A DNA stretch of 64,000 bases, from contig JARLHA010000037.1 in NCBI GenBank assembly GCA_031292485.1, forward strand, positions 217,655-281,654, given 5' to 3'. This document shows, piece after piece, positions 36,181-46,916 of this stretch. A program made the position numbers and the translations under genes. Position 1 is the first letter of the stretch. Each line of letters starts with the position of its first letter. The notes under the pieces are model-generated. The model ran no database searches. It worked only from the letters and a program-made list of their open reading frames with translations, and was not told where the DNA came from. The DNA is from Mucilaginibacter sp. (GTDB lineage Bacteria; Bacteroidota; Bacteroidia; Sphingobacteriales; Sphingobacteriaceae).

Positions 36181-37869
36181 ATGAGTGAAAAATCAATGAG
36201 GATCGGCGCAGCGGCAAAAAATTTACGGAACATATTTATCCTGTTCCTGCTGTTTACATTTATAATCACGGTAGGTTCGGTGGTGTTAAAGTATTCCATC
36301 GGGCGCAAACTGGAAGGGCTGAGCGCCCGGCTCAAAGAACCGTCTCCGGCACCGGAGATCAGCAATATCCTGTTGGAACTGAACAGCGCAGAGAACGATT
36401 TTCAGCAGGCTAACCTCAATGGTAATGCCGGTAAACTGGTTGCCTATAAGGACAAGCTCAGCAACGTTTTTGCCGAAATCAACAGGCTTTTGGTAAAATA
36501 CCAGGCCGACAGCGCGCGTTTTTTTCCGGGCAGCAGGCAGCTGATAGCTGGTTCCTTCGCGAAAAAGCTGGAGATTTCACAGCGGGTCTTCGACCTGAAA
36601 CAGCATTTCGATTCGTTGTTAAAGGCGACCACTCCGGCTATCATTGGTGTTGCCCGTGCCGGCCGGCTTCGTTCACTCAAACCCGATACGACGGTCAGTA
36701 TCAGGGAGGAGGCGACGAAAAGCGGGCTGCTGAAGCGTTTAAAAAATGCGATCGCCAATAAAAACCAGGTCAAAGTATTAACCATCCGCGAAAGACAGCG
36801 CCGGGATTCGGCCAGGCGCCGGCTCACACCGGCGCAATTACTCCAACAACTCAATAAGCAAAATGCCTATTTGCTGCTATCCAATGAGCAACTTATTACG
36901 GCCAACCTTAACCTGCTGGCACAACTGCACCAGCTTTTAGAACAATTAAAAGATGTTAACCAGGCGGCCTGGGAAAGGAGCCGGAACGATGTGCTGGAGC
37001 AGTATCAGTCAACCACCAGCGATATGGACCATTTTATCAGCGTGGCCATCACGCTGATCCTGGTGTTTATTATCCTGCTGATCTACTTTATTCGTAAAGC
37101 CGGGGCGGCAGAACAGAATTATCTGATGGAAAATGAGCGGGCGGTAGCTTTGGCAGGCCAGAAATCGGAGATACTGGCGACGATGAGCCACGAGATCCGC
37201 AACCCGCTGACGGCCATTACCGGTGCTATTTACATGCTGAATAAAACTAACTTGTCGGCAGATCAGGAGCAAAAGGTATCAGCCATCAATCTTTCTTCGG
37301 CCATGCTTATGGAAACAGTCAACAATATTCTGGATCTCAGTGCATTGGAACATCAGCAGGGCAGTGTGCTTTTAAACGTTGCTTTTACACCTTACCAGGT
37401 ACTGCGGGAGGCTGTTGAAAGTATGCGCTTTATGGCCGAAAAGAAAGGTATTTTACTAACAGCAGAATTTGCCGGAGATGAAAGCATGACGGTTATAGGC
37501 GATACCTTCAAACTTAAGCAGATCATGGTGAATTTACTAAGTAACGCCATTAAGTACACCGATGAGGGGGGCGTAACGGTGTCGGCTATACTACACATCC
37601 GGCCGGAACAAAACGCGGCGCTGGAGGTCAGCATCAGAGATACCGGGATCGGTATCCCAAAAGAGCAGCAAGCGGGCCTGTTTACGCGTTATTACCAGGG
37701 CGGTGGGAGTGATGCGAAGCCAGGTACCGGGTTGGGCCTTTATCTTTGCAAGCAACTTGTTGGCCTGCAGGGCGGGACGATAAGCGTGGAAAGCGATACG
37801 GGCAAGGGTTGTCTGATTCGGTTTACAATACCTTATCCCCCACAGGTCGTAGATACCATCCAGGCGTGA
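36181..37869 (+). CDS. Membrane sensor histidine kinase
   Basis: 562 aa from ATG 36181 (an in-frame GTG at 36154 is an alternative). TM1 about 15-38, a large periplasmic region (about 40-295) that is helical and charged with no recognised sensor fold, TM2 about 298-320, then HisKA with MSHEIRNPLTAI (about 334), and HATPase with NLLSNAIKYT, DTGIGIP and GTGLGLYLCKQLV. No receiver domain and no adjacent response regulator; the single-domain regulator at 18222 is a possible partner but far away. Confidence 0.92.
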   Translation: MSEKSMRIGAAAKNLRNIFILFLLFTFIITVGSVVLKYSIGRKLEGLSARLKEPSPAPEISNILLELNSAENDFQQANLNGNAGKLVAYKDKLSNVFAEINRLLVKYQADSARFFPGSRQLIAGSFAKKLEISQRVFDLKQHFDSLLKATTPAIIGVARAGRLRSLKPDTTVSIREEATKSGLLKRLKNAIANKNQVKVLTIRERQRRDSARRRLTPAQLLQQLNKQNAYLLLSNEQLITANLNLLAQLHQLLEQLKDVNQAAWERSRNDVLEQYQSTTSDMDHFISVAITLILVFIILLIYFIRKAGAAEQNYLMENERAVALAGQKSEILATMSHEIRNPLTAITGAIYMLNKTNLSADQEQKVSAINLSSAMLMETVNNILDLSALEHQQGSVLLNVAFTPYQVLREAVESMRFMAEKKGILLTAEFAGDESMTVIGDTFKLKQIMVNLLSNAIKYTDEGGVTVSAILHIRPEQNAALEVSIRDTGIGIPKEQQAGLFTRYYQGGGSDAKPGTGLGLYLCKQLVGLQGGTISVESDTGKGCLIRFTIPYPPQVVDTIQA

Positions 37870-38140
37870 CGATGTGCGCAGGCTTTCATTGACGAGAAAA
37901 ATACGTCGATGGGCCGTCCGATAGCATATCTTTTTTAAGCAGAGATGTTAAAGATCTCAAACCGTTGTCAGAAGTTTCAGGACCAGCTGACCGCAGGTCA
38001 TCTACCCATCGCGCCAAATGACATAGCAGTAAACAAAGCAAAAAATAGGCGGGTCGGGTTTATAAAATTATAAGAAGATATATAAACACCTATTTAATTT
38101 AGAGATGATTAACAGGTACAGGCTTTGCTGCCATTATCTT

Positions 38141-38848
38141 TTACTTCATATTATTCCTGAAAAATGCCAGCGTCATGGCCCAGGCTTCGTTGGTGGCTTG
38201 TTCGTTATAGGCGAGCCTTTCGTCGCAGGCAAAAGCATGATCGGCGCATGAAAATTTCACGTTGGTGTATTTTTTCCCGGCATTATCTAATGCCCCGGTA
38301 ATAAGATCGATCTGGTCCTGGCCGATATGTTTATCCAGTCCTCCCCAAAAAAATAAATGAGGCCCGTTTACATCGGCGGCTTTATCTGCCAAAGTTTTAA
38401 TATTGCCGCCATAATAACTTACACCAGCAGTTAGTGGAAGCGTTGCATTAGCCAAAAAAGATACCCTGCCGCCCATACAATAGCCTATGCTAAAAATATT
38501 TGCAGGGTTTACCAGTTCGTGATGCTTCAGAAAATGGTAAGCGGCTTTCAGATCAGCCTGGTTACCCTCAATGGTCAAACCATTCATATGTGGCATCAGC
38601 GATGGAAAGTCAGTATAATCGCCCTCAAAATACGGCGGCGCAGTACGGTGAAATAACTCAGGAGCCACTACTACAAAACCCTGCGCTGCAAAACGGTCGG
38701 CCACATCGCGGATGTGGTGATTAACGCCAAATGCTTCCTGTAATAAGATCAATCCGGGTGCGTTCCGGCCTGAAGCATCGGCAGGGATCGATGTATAGGC
38801 TTCCATATAGGTGCCATCATCAACTTTAAGGCTTACATACTTTTCCAT
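38141..38848 (-). CDS. Dienelactone hydrolase family protein
   Basis: 235 aa from ATG 38848; the longer TTG start (38854) is less likely. Alpha/beta hydrolase with the nucleophile Cys in IGYCMGGRVSFLA (about 122), the Asp region LFFWGGLDKHI (about 170) and CADHAFACDERLAY (His about 205). Family members open dienelactones or other cyclic esters. Cytoplasmic, no signal peptide. Isolated between the histidine kinase and helicase. Confidence 0.9.
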   Translation of the reverse strand: MEKYVSLKVDDGTYMEAYTSIPADASGRNAPGLILLQEAFGVNHHIRDVADRFAAQGFVVVAPELFHRTAPPYFEGDYTDFPSLMPHMNGLTIEGNQADLKAAYHFLKHHELVNPANIFSIGYCMGGRVSFLANATLPLTAGVSYYGGNIKTLADKAADVNGPHLFFWGGLDKHIGQDQIDLITGALDNAGKKYTNVKFSCADHAFACDERLAYNEQATNEAWAMTLAFFRNNMK

Positions 38849-38990
38849 GTTCAATGTTAAGCATAGTGTTTGATGATTGGTTCAGGGTATTTTAAATTTT
38901 ACAAAGATTGAACACAATACCCCTGCTGTATGACGGTACTATCTGCGGATGAGCTATGCCCGTAGTAATAAACTATATTCCTTTAACCGC

Positions 38991-40985
38991 TTAAAATAAA
39001 CTCGCCTGTTCCTCGCCTGATCCGGTGATCTCCAGCTGGTAGCTGCGGATCATGCCGATCAGTTCTGCGCCATACTGCCCGGCTTTATGCGGGCCGATCC
39101 CTTTGATGGCCCCCAGCGTTTTTAAGGTTGCCGGCAGTTTTTCGGCAATGGCTGCAGCGGTCTTTTCAGAGAGGATCATCGCCGGCATCACCTTTTCTGC
39201 CGCTGCCATCTCTTCGCGCCAAAGCAGCAGCCTTTCATAAAGTTTTTCATTCGGCACGGCATTTAATGCTTTTAAATAAGAGCGTTCCGGCGCTGCAGGT
39301 TTGTTTTTAACCTGCGCCAGGTAAGCGGCTGCAGTAAATGGGTGAAGGGAAAAATAGTCCATCAGGTGGATGCGGTGCATTAACCAGTTGATCAGTTGAT
39401 CGGACTTTCCGGCCCTGTCTTTTGACTCGCCGATCAGCGCAGGTAATTGTATATGCAGCGTTTCAACCGCGGCGCGCAATTTCTCAAGGAAATAAGCGGC
39501 TGCCTGCCGGCTGCGTTCTGGTTTTAGTTGCCTGATGAATTTTGCTGCAACCAAAATGATGTCATTTTCCAGATCAGGTAACAAGCTTTTAAAATCCCGG
39601 AGTTTTGCCTGTAGTGGCGTAAAGTTAAACAACTCCGTCAGCAGGAACAGCCGGTATAGTTCCCGGTCGCGTTCAAGGCTTTGTTCGTCAGGCCGGATGT
39701 TTGCGCTTTGTTCGTTAAAACGGGCCACGGCAGGGTCGCCAATGATGTTATGCGCAGCAATTGGGTTCCGCAGCACCATCCCCGTTAAACTCCGGCAGCG
39801 GCTCAGCGCTACGTAAGCCTGGCCGTGTGCAAAACATTCGGAAATATCGATGATTGCCCGGTCAAAAGTCAATCCCTGGCTTTTATGGATAGTGATGGCC
39901 CAGGCCAGTTTTAAAGGGAGCTGCGCGAAACTGCCGGCGTTGGTCTCATTAATGCCTTCGCCCTCCGCCTGGTATTTAACATTGCTCCATTCCAGGGCCT
40001 CTACCGCAAGCTCCCGCCGGCCCTCACCGCATTGCACAAAAACTGTTTGTCCTTCCATCCGGGTTACGGTGCCGATTTTGCCATTATAAAACAACTTTTC
40101 GGTTGAACTGTCATTCTTTACAAACATCACCTGTGCGCCAACCTTCAGCCTTAGTTGGGTTTCCGTCGGGTAGGCATCTTTCGGAAAATCGCCGCGAATC
40201 GTTGCTGTAAACACTTGTTCCTGCCCCTGCAATGCATCCAGCCATTCGGTATTGATCTGCTGTGCGATGCTGTTATGCGTGGTAAGGGTGATATAGGGGT
40301 CTTCAGCCGTTGGCCGGAAGCCGGGGATATAGCGTGTATTGAGGACTTCCAGGTTTGCCGCGCTGATGCTTTGATGACGCACCTCGTTCAGGATGTCTAC
40401 AAAAGCCTGCTCCTTTTGGCGGTAAACATAATCCAGCTCTATCCGCACATAGGCCGCTTTTTGAAGCACCCGGCTGCTGAAAAAATAGGGGGTGGCGTAA
40501 TAAGGCCGTAAGATGGACCATTCTTCGTCACGGATGATCGGGCTGAGTTGGGAAAGGTCGCCGATCAGCAACAGTTGTACACCGCCGAAGGGATGAGCTG
40601 ATCCTTTCTCTGTACGCAGGATCAAATCAATCTGGTCGAGAACATCCGGCCGCACCATGCTGATCTCATCAATAATCAATAGTTCAAGCTGGGATAGCAG
40701 GTCTTTTTTTTCTGTGCTGTAATAAACTTCCTGCCGCTCGTTTTCCGACGGCACCGCCGGCGCAAATGAAAGCTGGAAGAAGGAATGAATTGTCATTCCC
40801 CCTGCGTTGATCGCCGCCACACCGGTGGGCGCCACTACTGCCAACTTTTTTTTGGAGGTTTGACGCAAATTTTGTAAAAAAGTAGTTTTGCCCGTACCTG
40901 CTTTACCCGTAAGGAAAACCACCGTATTCGTACATTCCAGGTAATCATATGCCAGCCGCATCACCGGATTGAAGTTTTCCACCAT
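38991..40985 (-). CDS. PIF1/RecD-type helicase with HRDC domain
   Basis: 664-aa cytoplasmic ATP-dependent DNA helicase. The Walker A motif GKAGTGKTTFLQ lies near residue 27, the Walker B LLIIDEISMV near 100, followed by GDLSQLSPI. The C-terminal helicase motifs include TIHKSQGLTFDRAIID and VALSRCRSL. The last 65 residues contain an HRDC domain (KTLGAIKGIGPHKAGQYG). It resembles Bacteroidota helicases of PIF1/Dda type; role in DNA repair or replication is inferred. Confidence 0.9.
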   Translation of the reverse strand: MVENFNPVMRLAYDYLECTNTVVFLTGKAGTGKTTFLQNLRQTSKKKLAVVAPTGVAAINAGGMTIHSFFQLSFAPAVPSENERQEVYYSTEKKDLLSQLELLIIDEISMVRPDVLDQIDLILRTEKGSAHPFGGVQLLLIGDLSQLSPIIRDEEWSILRPYYATPYFFSSRVLQKAAYVRIELDYVYRQKEQAFVDILNEVRHQSISAANLEVLNTRYIPGFRPTAEDPYITLTTHNSIAQQINTEWLDALQGQEQVFTATIRGDFPKDAYPTETQLRLKVGAQVMFVKNDSSTEKLFYNGKIGTVTRMEGQTVFVQCGEGRRELAVEALEWSNVKYQAEGEGINETNAGSFAQLPLKLAWAITIHKSQGLTFDRAIIDISECFAHGQAYVALSRCRSLTGMVLRNPIAAHNIIGDPAVARFNEQSANIRPDEQSLERDRELYRLFLLTELFNFTPLQAKLRDFKSLLPDLENDIILVAAKFIRQLKPERSRQAAAYFLEKLRAAVETLHIQLPALIGESKDRAGKSDQLINWLMHRIHLMDYFSLHPFTAAAYLAQVKNKPAAPERSYLKALNAVPNEKLYERLLLWREEMAAAEKVMPAMILSEKTAAAIAEKLPATLKTLGAIKGIGPHKAGQYGAELIGMIRSYQLEITGSGEEQASLF

Positions 40986-41159
40986 GACACCGCAATATTA
41001 AGATTAATCACTAAAAATATTAGTATTTAATCGGGCTTCTGCGAAAAAAATATTTTGGCGAAACCTGATTTATTACCTGAAAAATTGCAGGCCGGAGATT
41101 TATGGGATAGACCGGTGTCCGAAGGTGGTCAACCCCGGCGACTTTTTGTAAAATTACCG

Positions 41160-41396
41160 TCAGGAAATAACCCGCCCATATTTATCAAGCCTGGTATGGC
41201 ATTTCGGGCAGGTTGTTCCGCCCCAGGCAGCCTGTTCCATGCTTTCGGGCCAACGAATAATAGGTTGTTTTGTGTTACATACAGGGCAATAAACACGCTT
41301 TAAATTAATGCCCCATTTGGATTTATCCTTGCCGGCCTTTCTGAAAAAGAAAACAAGGGCTATAAATACGATCGAATAAATAACAATCTGGATCAT
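41160..41396 (-). CDS. Small membrane protein with zinc ribbon
   Basis: 78 aa from ATG 41396 (MIQIVIYSIVFIALVFFF). One transmembrane helix (1-20), then a zinc-ribbon with CPVCNT and CPKCHT (CxxC pairs near 37 and 64). Function unknown; membrane-bound rubredoxin-like ribbons often act in stress or quality control. Confidence 0.6.
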   Translation of the reverse strand: MIQIVIYSIVFIALVFFFRKAGKDKSKWGINLKRVYCPVCNTKQPIIRWPESMEQAAWGGTTCPKCHTRLDKYGRVIS

Positions 41397-41454
41397 GGTG
41401 TGAGGGTTATATGGTACTTTTTCTGGTTTAAAGATACATTTTTTGCTATTACTG

Positions 41455-41490
41455 AAAGAACCTGCCTGGCAAACCCAGGCAGGTGTTAAA
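41455..41490 (-). terminator. Possible terminator of the VIT-domain gene
   Basis: 10-bp stem ACCTGCCTGG / CCAGGCAGGT with a 5-nt loop (41460-41484). The minus-strand tail TTCTTTC is only moderately T-rich. It is 74 nt past the stop of the 41564 gene. Confidence 0.5.
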
Positions 41491-41563
41491 GAAAAACAGA
41501 ACCGAAAAACCAATCGGCCGGGGCATTTTTGTGAAGTTTAGGATTGAATTTTTTTATAACCTG

Positions 41564-44500
41564 CTATTTAAAATCCAGATCGCCGACATACACCGCCCCG
41601 CCTGATCCTTTCTTCATTTGCAGTACGATGATCTCCTTCTTTTCTTCAGGGGTGCCGTAATGGGTAAATAATTCGGCCATAATGGCGGTAGGACCGGCAA
41701 TAGTTGCCTGCCTGTCGCCATAATAGTTGATTTCGATCTTATAGGTTCCTTTAATAGCCTTTTTCAGCAGGAACTGTTCGGGGCCGAAGCCCTGGGTCAT
41801 ATCATGCGAGATACGGCCGCCGATGGCGGTGCGGTTATGGCTGTAATAGCATTTTTCGCCGTTGGGGTCGGTTACCCACAAGTCAATATCGGTATTGTTC
41901 ATGTTCCAGTCCATTACGATACGGATATCCACCGGCATTGCTTCGGTCATGGTTTTTGCGATGGCCGAAAGGTTCAGTTTCCCTTTATTTAAAGCGATGA
42001 TGCGGTTAATCTCGGGCAGGAATATTTCCTGGATACCGCGGTAAAGGCCGTCGGCATCCGGCGTATAACTTTTGGTCATGGCGTTGTACAATACATCCAG
42101 GGCTTTCTGATGCTCGCCGGCATCTTCCAATGCCAGGCCGTAATCGCGGAAACTTTGCGGATCCATGGGGCGCAATTCGGTTACCTTTTTAAAGGCAAAT
42201 ACTTCGCCTTCCACATCGCCTGATTGTTTTAGTTTGTAGCCCAGCATTTTGTAAAGCTCATAGCTGCCCAGGTCCAGTTCGGCCAGGTTGCTTAATATGC
42301 GTTCGCCCATTTCCATATTGCCGGTTTTTATAAAGTGGTCCGCCACATCAAAATAATAAACGGGGTTACTGCCAAATGTGCTTCTTAAATCGAGGTATTT
42401 GGCATATTGCAGTGCTTTATCTACTTTCCGGATCGTTTTTAAATAATCTTCTTCCTGGTGCTGATAGGTGACATTGATGTCGCTATTTTTCTCTTCCGCA
42501 GTATCCGTATGCGTTGTTTTGCCTTGTTTAGTAGTAACCACAACAACGCCATTGCCACCTGCGGCGCCATAGATTGCGGCTGAAGCTGGATCTTTTAATA
42601 CACTGATGCTTTCGATATCGTTGGGGTTGAGCATGGACATATCTTTTACCACCGCGCCATCCACCACATAAAGCGGTGCGGTATTGCCAAAGCCGGAGAT
42701 ACCGCGAATATATACGTTGGAAGGTGCGCCGGGCGCGCCGTTGTTTACCACCATAACACCGGCAGCCTGCCCCTGCAGCATCTGCCCAGCGTTTGTTGCT
42801 CCTATCTTTTTTGCATCGCTGATGTCCACTACTGACACTGAACCTGTAACATCCTTTCTGCGCTGTGTGCCATAGCCGATGACCACAACTTCATTCAACG
42901 CGGATGAATTGCTGGCCGGGCTGGTAGATACTTGCGGCGCATTATTATTAGCAGGTTGCCGGGTGCCGTTTGTATTTGCCACTTCGAGCTCGCGAACAGT
43001 CGGCGGCGTTTCGCTGACCTGGTCGTCGTTAACAGTGGTTATTGAACCGGTTCTTTTATGGGCGCTATTTTCCGTTACCACCACTTCGCTCAATTGCTGG
43101 CTGCTGGCTTCGAGCACAACATTGACCGAGCTGTGTGCGTCTGCATTTACCTGTTTTGACGCATAACCAACAAACGAAAATACCAGCGTAGCGTTTGATG
43201 GCGCGGAAATGGTATAACGGCCGTTTACGTTGGTTTGAACGCCGATATTGGTGCCTTTGATGCGCACTGCAACCCCGGGTAAAGCCTGGCTATCTTCTTT
43301 TGCTGTAACCTTACCTGAAATCATATGATTTTGTCTGTTCACTGCGCCCTGGTTTTGAGGTGTAGTATTAGCCGGATTTCGCACCGGTGTTTCCACCCTC
43401 ACTTCAGGAGTAATTGCAGGCTTTACCGGTGCTTCCGCTATTTTCGTATCGGCATGCCACCACTGCGCAAGTTCAGCCTGCATATTGGCTGATGTACTGA
43501 CATTTTCTCTTTGTATCCGGTTATCAGCACCTCTTTGCTTCATAATGGCATCAAACTGTTCGCGGAGTTCGGCAGGGGGTTCAATATCATAGGTGATATA
43601 ATCGTTCACCGATTCGAGTACGATAAGCGAAGTATTGCGGGTAACGATGCCAAAGCGTTTGCCCAGCGATTCAATATCCTGCCGGTTGGCGTTGTAGTTG
43701 ATATCCAGTTCGCTGATCTTTTTTTGCGCCCACAGTTTGGCTACATCCACATCATCAACCTCATCTTTTGACAGGTCGAGGGTTACCGCTTTTTCATAGC
43801 TTACCTTATCGCCATAACCATATTGTAAAGTAAGGGTTTGATTTGGGTCGCGGGTGATGCCGGCAATGGAAAATGTGCGGCCGACGGCTACCCGCAGCGA
43901 GGGGTAGTTTTCTTCCACGGTACCGCTCACCTTTATGCCTAAAAAGCGCACAGGCTGCGTGGTTAAACTTTTGAGCGCTTTTAGGCTGTCGGTTGAGGTA
44001 AGGTCAATCAGTTCGCCGCCGGTTTTCAGGGCGATCAGTTTCAGGTTGCTGTAATCGGCCGAGGCAGAGGAGTTGATACAGTAAACCGGCTTGTTAGTCA
44101 GCCTGATGGCTTTTTCGCCGAATGTCTGGTGGCCGTCGCTCATCAATAAATATTCGTCGGCGGGGTATTGCGCCAGGTTGATCTTGCCGAAATCGGTAGC
44201 GCCATCATAAATAGTATGCTCCAGTACGGCCTTTAATTCCTGCCAATTACCGTTTGCGATGGTAAAGGTTTTGGTGTTGATAATGGTATTGCTGAAGGTT
44301 ACCAAAATGATCTCCGCATTATTTACTCTTTTGAAATAAGCATCCAGCAGCGCGAACTCCTTTTTGCTGTCTCTTGCTGCGCCGCTTAGCGAAGCATCCC
44401 ACAGTAAACCGATGCGATGCGGCAGCGTTTTATTTACTATCTGCGGCTGTAGCCTGGTATTGATGAAATAATAATATTTATTGCCAAGCGCCTGGATCAT

Positions 44501-45226
44501 GACCTCTGTAGCATCGGCTGGTTTAGGTATAGAGAATGACAATGAATGATTGGGTGTGTAATTGATTTTCTCTATAGCTGCTGACCAGGTGTTTTGATGC
44601 CTGTCGAATTGCAGATTATCGCCGTTGGTATTATCTGTCACCGGCGCTGCGGAACTTTGGATGACGGAGGCGCTGAGGGAGAATTTCTCCACGGTATCTT
44701 TTCCGTTGAGCGGCAAGGTAAATTTAAGCTCACCGTTATCTGCCAGCGGGATCTCTTCCTCATAACCAATAATTACCGTGCGGGTGCTGTGCGGGTTGAT
44801 GGGGTAGATGCGCGTGCGGAATATATTTCCTTCGACTTTCTCCAGCAGGCCGGGGTCAACACGGCGGCGTTCAACCGCTTCGAAAACTGCAGTGCCTTTG
44901 CCACGGTCAACCGGGACTGCTTCACGCATTTTACCATTGATGTCCAGCGCGTAGCGGCTTACGCTGATACCATCCTTCAGCGGGAACGACAGCGTACCTT
45001 CCAGGATGCGCGGGGTGGTATTATAGAAAGTCATTTGCCAGGTGGTGCGGCTGATATTGCCGTACACCGCGACGTCGATTTTTAGCTGCTGCAGCTTTAC
45101 GCCGTTATTGCTTTTGCCATCCACCGTAAGCTGCGGGCTTTGGCCGGAGGCGGCCGGTACCTGCATCATCAACAATACAAATACCGGTACAAGGAAATAG
45201 GTGAATTTTTTCATGGAGTCGTTCAT
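41564..45226 (-). CDS. VIT/vWA/SusC-plug/DUF2135 chimeric surface protein
   Basis: 1220-aa exported protein. Signal peptide about 1-29. VIT domain (about 30-160). vWA domain (about 265-420) with MIDAS-like DASLS. A carboxypeptidase-regulatory-like beta-sandwich (about 635-700). A SusC-type TonB plug (about 780-900, [40 protein letters not shown]) but no beta-barrel. TPR-like helices (about 930-1060). A DUF2135 domain at the end ([18 protein letters not shown]). M1 has AGGAAA before it and is kept; ATG 45214 is the alternative. The union of plug with VIT/vWA without a barrel is unusual. Confidence 0.85.
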   Translation of the reverse strand: MNDSMKKFTYFLVPVFVLLMMQVPAASGQSPQLTVDGKSNNGVKLQQLKIDVAVYGNISRTTWQMTFYNTTPRILEGTLSFPLKDGISVSRYALDINGKMREAVPVDRGKGTAVFEAVERRRVDPGLLEKVEGNIFRTRIYPINPHSTRTVIIGYEEEIPLADNGELKFTLPLNGKDTVEKFSLSASVIQSSAAPVTDNTNGDNLQFDRHQNTWSAAIEKINYTPNHSLSFSIPKPADATEVMIQALGNKYYYFINTRLQPQIVNKTLPHRIGLLWDASLSGAARDSKKEFALLDAYFKRVNNAEIILVTFSNTIINTKTFTIANGNWQELKAVLEHTIYDGATDFGKINLAQYPADEYLLMSDGHQTFGEKAIRLTNKPVYCINSSASADYSNLKLIALKTGGELIDLTSTDSLKALKSLTTQPVRFLGIKVSGTVEENYPSLRVAVGRTFSIAGITRDPNQTLTLQYGYGDKVSYEKAVTLDLSKDEVDDVDVAKLWAQKKISELDINYNANRQDIESLGKRFGIVTRNTSLIVLESVNDYITYDIEPPAELREQFDAIMKQRGADNRIQRENVSTSANMQAELAQWWHADTKIAEAPVKPAITPEVRVETPVRNPANTTPQNQGAVNRQNHMISGKVTAKEDSQALPGVAVRIKGTNIGVQTNVNGRYTISAPSNATLVFSFVGYASKQVNADAHSSVNVVLEASSQQLSEVVVTENSAHKRTGSITTVNDDQVSETPPTVRELEVANTNGTRQPANNNAPQVSTSPASNSSALNEVVVIGYGTQRRKDVTGSVSVVDISDAKKIGATNAGQMLQGQAAGVMVVNNGAPGAPSNVYIRGISGFGNTAPLYVVDGAVVKDMSMLNPNDIESISVLKDPASAAIYGAAGGNGVVVVTTKQGKTTHTDTAEEKNSDINVTYQHQEEDYLKTIRKVDKALQYAKYLDLRSTFGSNPVYYFDVADHFIKTGNMEMGERILSNLAELDLGSYELYKMLGYKLKQSGDVEGEVFAFKKVTELRPMDPQSFRDYGLALEDAGEHQKALDVLYNAMTKSYTPDADGLYRGIQEIFLPEINRIIALNKGKLNLSAIAKTMTEAMPVDIRIVMDWNMNNTDIDLWVTDPNGEKCYYSHNRTAIGGRISHDMTQGFGPEQFLLKKAIKGTYKIEINYYGDRQATIAGPTAIMAELFTHYGTPEEKKEIIVLQMKKGSGGAVYVGDLDFK

Positions 45227-45427
45227 TTTCCTGTAGGATGCAGGAAGAAGAACGATTCCATAAATGATTTAAAAAAATTATAACAATATGTTTAATAAAT
45301 AAAAATATAGCACAAGGCAGATTTCAAAGCAGGGCCTGTGCGGTTCCCCTCTTGAGGGCATATATCCCCGTAGAGCAGTCAAAAGAACAAGGTTCGGAGG
45401 CTGGTAAAAGAAACAAAGCTATTTCAT

Positions 45428-45955
45428 TCATTGTTTATTGGCATCATGAAATGTGGGATTATTCCCCTGTTGTGTATGTTTTATTGATTTTAAACTTCCT
45501 TGCGGTTGTTGCAATGATTTTGGATGTGTTTCCAGGTCTTTGTAATCACTGTGTGTATAAATTGTGTAAACAATTGAGGTGAGTGTAAGTGATAAAGCGA
45601 TAATAGATATAATAACGCTAATTCTAAAATTACGCAAGGTTTTAACAGCTAAAAGATGAGTACTATAAAATTGGATTCCCCCAGCGGTGATACACGCCTT
45701 AAAGCAAATTGGCTTTACATAAGGATATTTATTATAATCGGTTGGGCACAAGTCAATAAAAAGAATATAGCCGTCATTTTGAATAATAGCAAGGTCTTTA
45801 TTGATTTTATCGGTTCGGGGTATTTTGCCCAACAAATGATTAATATCCTGCTTGGTGTAACAGTCGTTGAAAATATGAGAAACATCAACGTATTCATGTA
45901 CTGAACGCTGATTATATAAAAACCCCAACACCCTTAAGTAAATATTATTTTCCAT
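45428..45955 (-). CDS. Orphan single-pass membrane protein
   Basis: 175 aa not recognised. N-terminal soluble part (1-105) with a HIFNDCYTKQDINHLLGKI segment, one transmembrane helix (about 110-132, ISIIALSLTLTSIVYTIY) and a polar C-terminal tail. A+T-rich codon use. It is divergent from the IS1595 transposase by 23 bp. Confidence 0.5.
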   Translation of the reverse strand: MENNIYLRVLGFLYNQRSVHEYVDVSHIFNDCYTKQDINHLLGKIPRTDKINKDLAIIQNDGYILFIDLCPTDYNKYPYVKPICFKACITAGGIQFYSTHLLAVKTLRNFRISVIISIIALSLTLTSIVYTIYTHSDYKDLETHPKSLQQPQGSLKSIKHTQQGNNPTFHDANKQ

Positions 45956-45978
45956 TTATAAAACTACAAAAAACTACA

Positions 45979-46908
45979 ATGAGGTACACTATTAACCAAT
46001 TCCGCAAAGACTACCCGAACGATGACGTTTGTTTGGACATGATCTTTAAGCTACGATATGCAGTGCAACCATGCTGCCCATGCTGTAACCAGGCAACCAC
46101 GTTTAAGCGGATCGCCGGGCGCAGGGCTTACCAATGCTCGGATAAGGATTGCCAATATCAGCTTTACCCAACAGCAGGGACAATATTTGAAAAGACCAAA
46201 ATCAGTTTAAGGATTTGGTTTGCCGCAATGTACCTATGCACAGCACACAAAAAAGGTGTTTCATCTTTACAATTGAGCCGGGATCTGAACATTACTCAAA
46301 AAACAGCATGGTTTCTTTTACATCGCATTCGTGAAATGTTAGCTAATAACGAAGCTGAACAATTAGACGGTACCGTTGAAATTAATGAAACCTATGTTGG
46401 CGGGGCTACTAAGAATAAAAGCAACAAAAAACGTGCTGAATTAAGGGCTACAGGTGGCCAGTATTTCAGCAAAACAAGTGTGGTTGCTATGGTAGGCCGC
46501 GAAAGCGGACAGGTTAAAACAAAGGTATTACAAGCCAATAGCGTTAAATATTCTGACGTGTTACCGTTTATACAAGCTAACGTTTCTGAAAGTAGCTTAA
46601 TTATTACTGACAGTTCCACTATGTATGGTAGCCTGAAACACTCTTATAACCATGAGGTTGTTAACCACGTGAATAAAGAGTACGTAAGGGGTGCAATGCA
46701 CACTAATACTATTGAGGGTTTCTTTAGTCAACTTAAAGGAGGGATAGTAGGTATTTATCATTACGTATCTCCAAAGCATTTACAGGTGTACTGTAATGAG
46801 TTTGGATTTCGTTATAATACCCGCAAGAAAACCGATGTGGTTCGTTTCGAGGATGCTTTTAAAAAGTGTAATAACGTTCGCTTGACTTATGCAGGATTAA
46901 TTAAGTAA
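45979..46908 (+). CDS. IS1595-family transposase with Asp-to-Asn change
   Basis: 309-aa full-length ISXO2-like transposase: N-terminal Zn-ribbon (CCPCCNQ ... YQCSDKDCQ), then the DDE-type core. In most members the first acidic residue is in a VDE/IDE-TYxGG motif; here codon AAT gives VEINETYVGG (N near residue 136). The second Asp (IITDSS) and third position (HTNTIEGFFSQLK) are kept. It may be inactive or repurposed. A small gene starts 8 nt after its stop. Confidence 0.85.
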   Translation: MRYTINQFRKDYPNDDVCLDMIFKLRYAVQPCCPCCNQATTFKRIAGRRAYQCSDKDCQYQLYPTAGTIFEKTKISLRIWFAAMYLCTAHKKGVSSLQLSRDLNITQKTAWFLLHRIREMLANNEAEQLDGTVEINETYVGGATKNKSNKKRAELRATGGQYFSKTSVVAMVGRESGQVKTKVLQANSVKYSDVLPFIQANVSESSLIITDSSTMYGSLKHSYNHEVVNHVNKEYVRGAMHTNTIEGFFSQLKGGIVGIYHYVSPKHLQVYCNEFGFRYNTRKKTDVVRFEDAFKKCNNVRLTYAGLIK

Positions 46909-46916
46909 TTTTGTAT

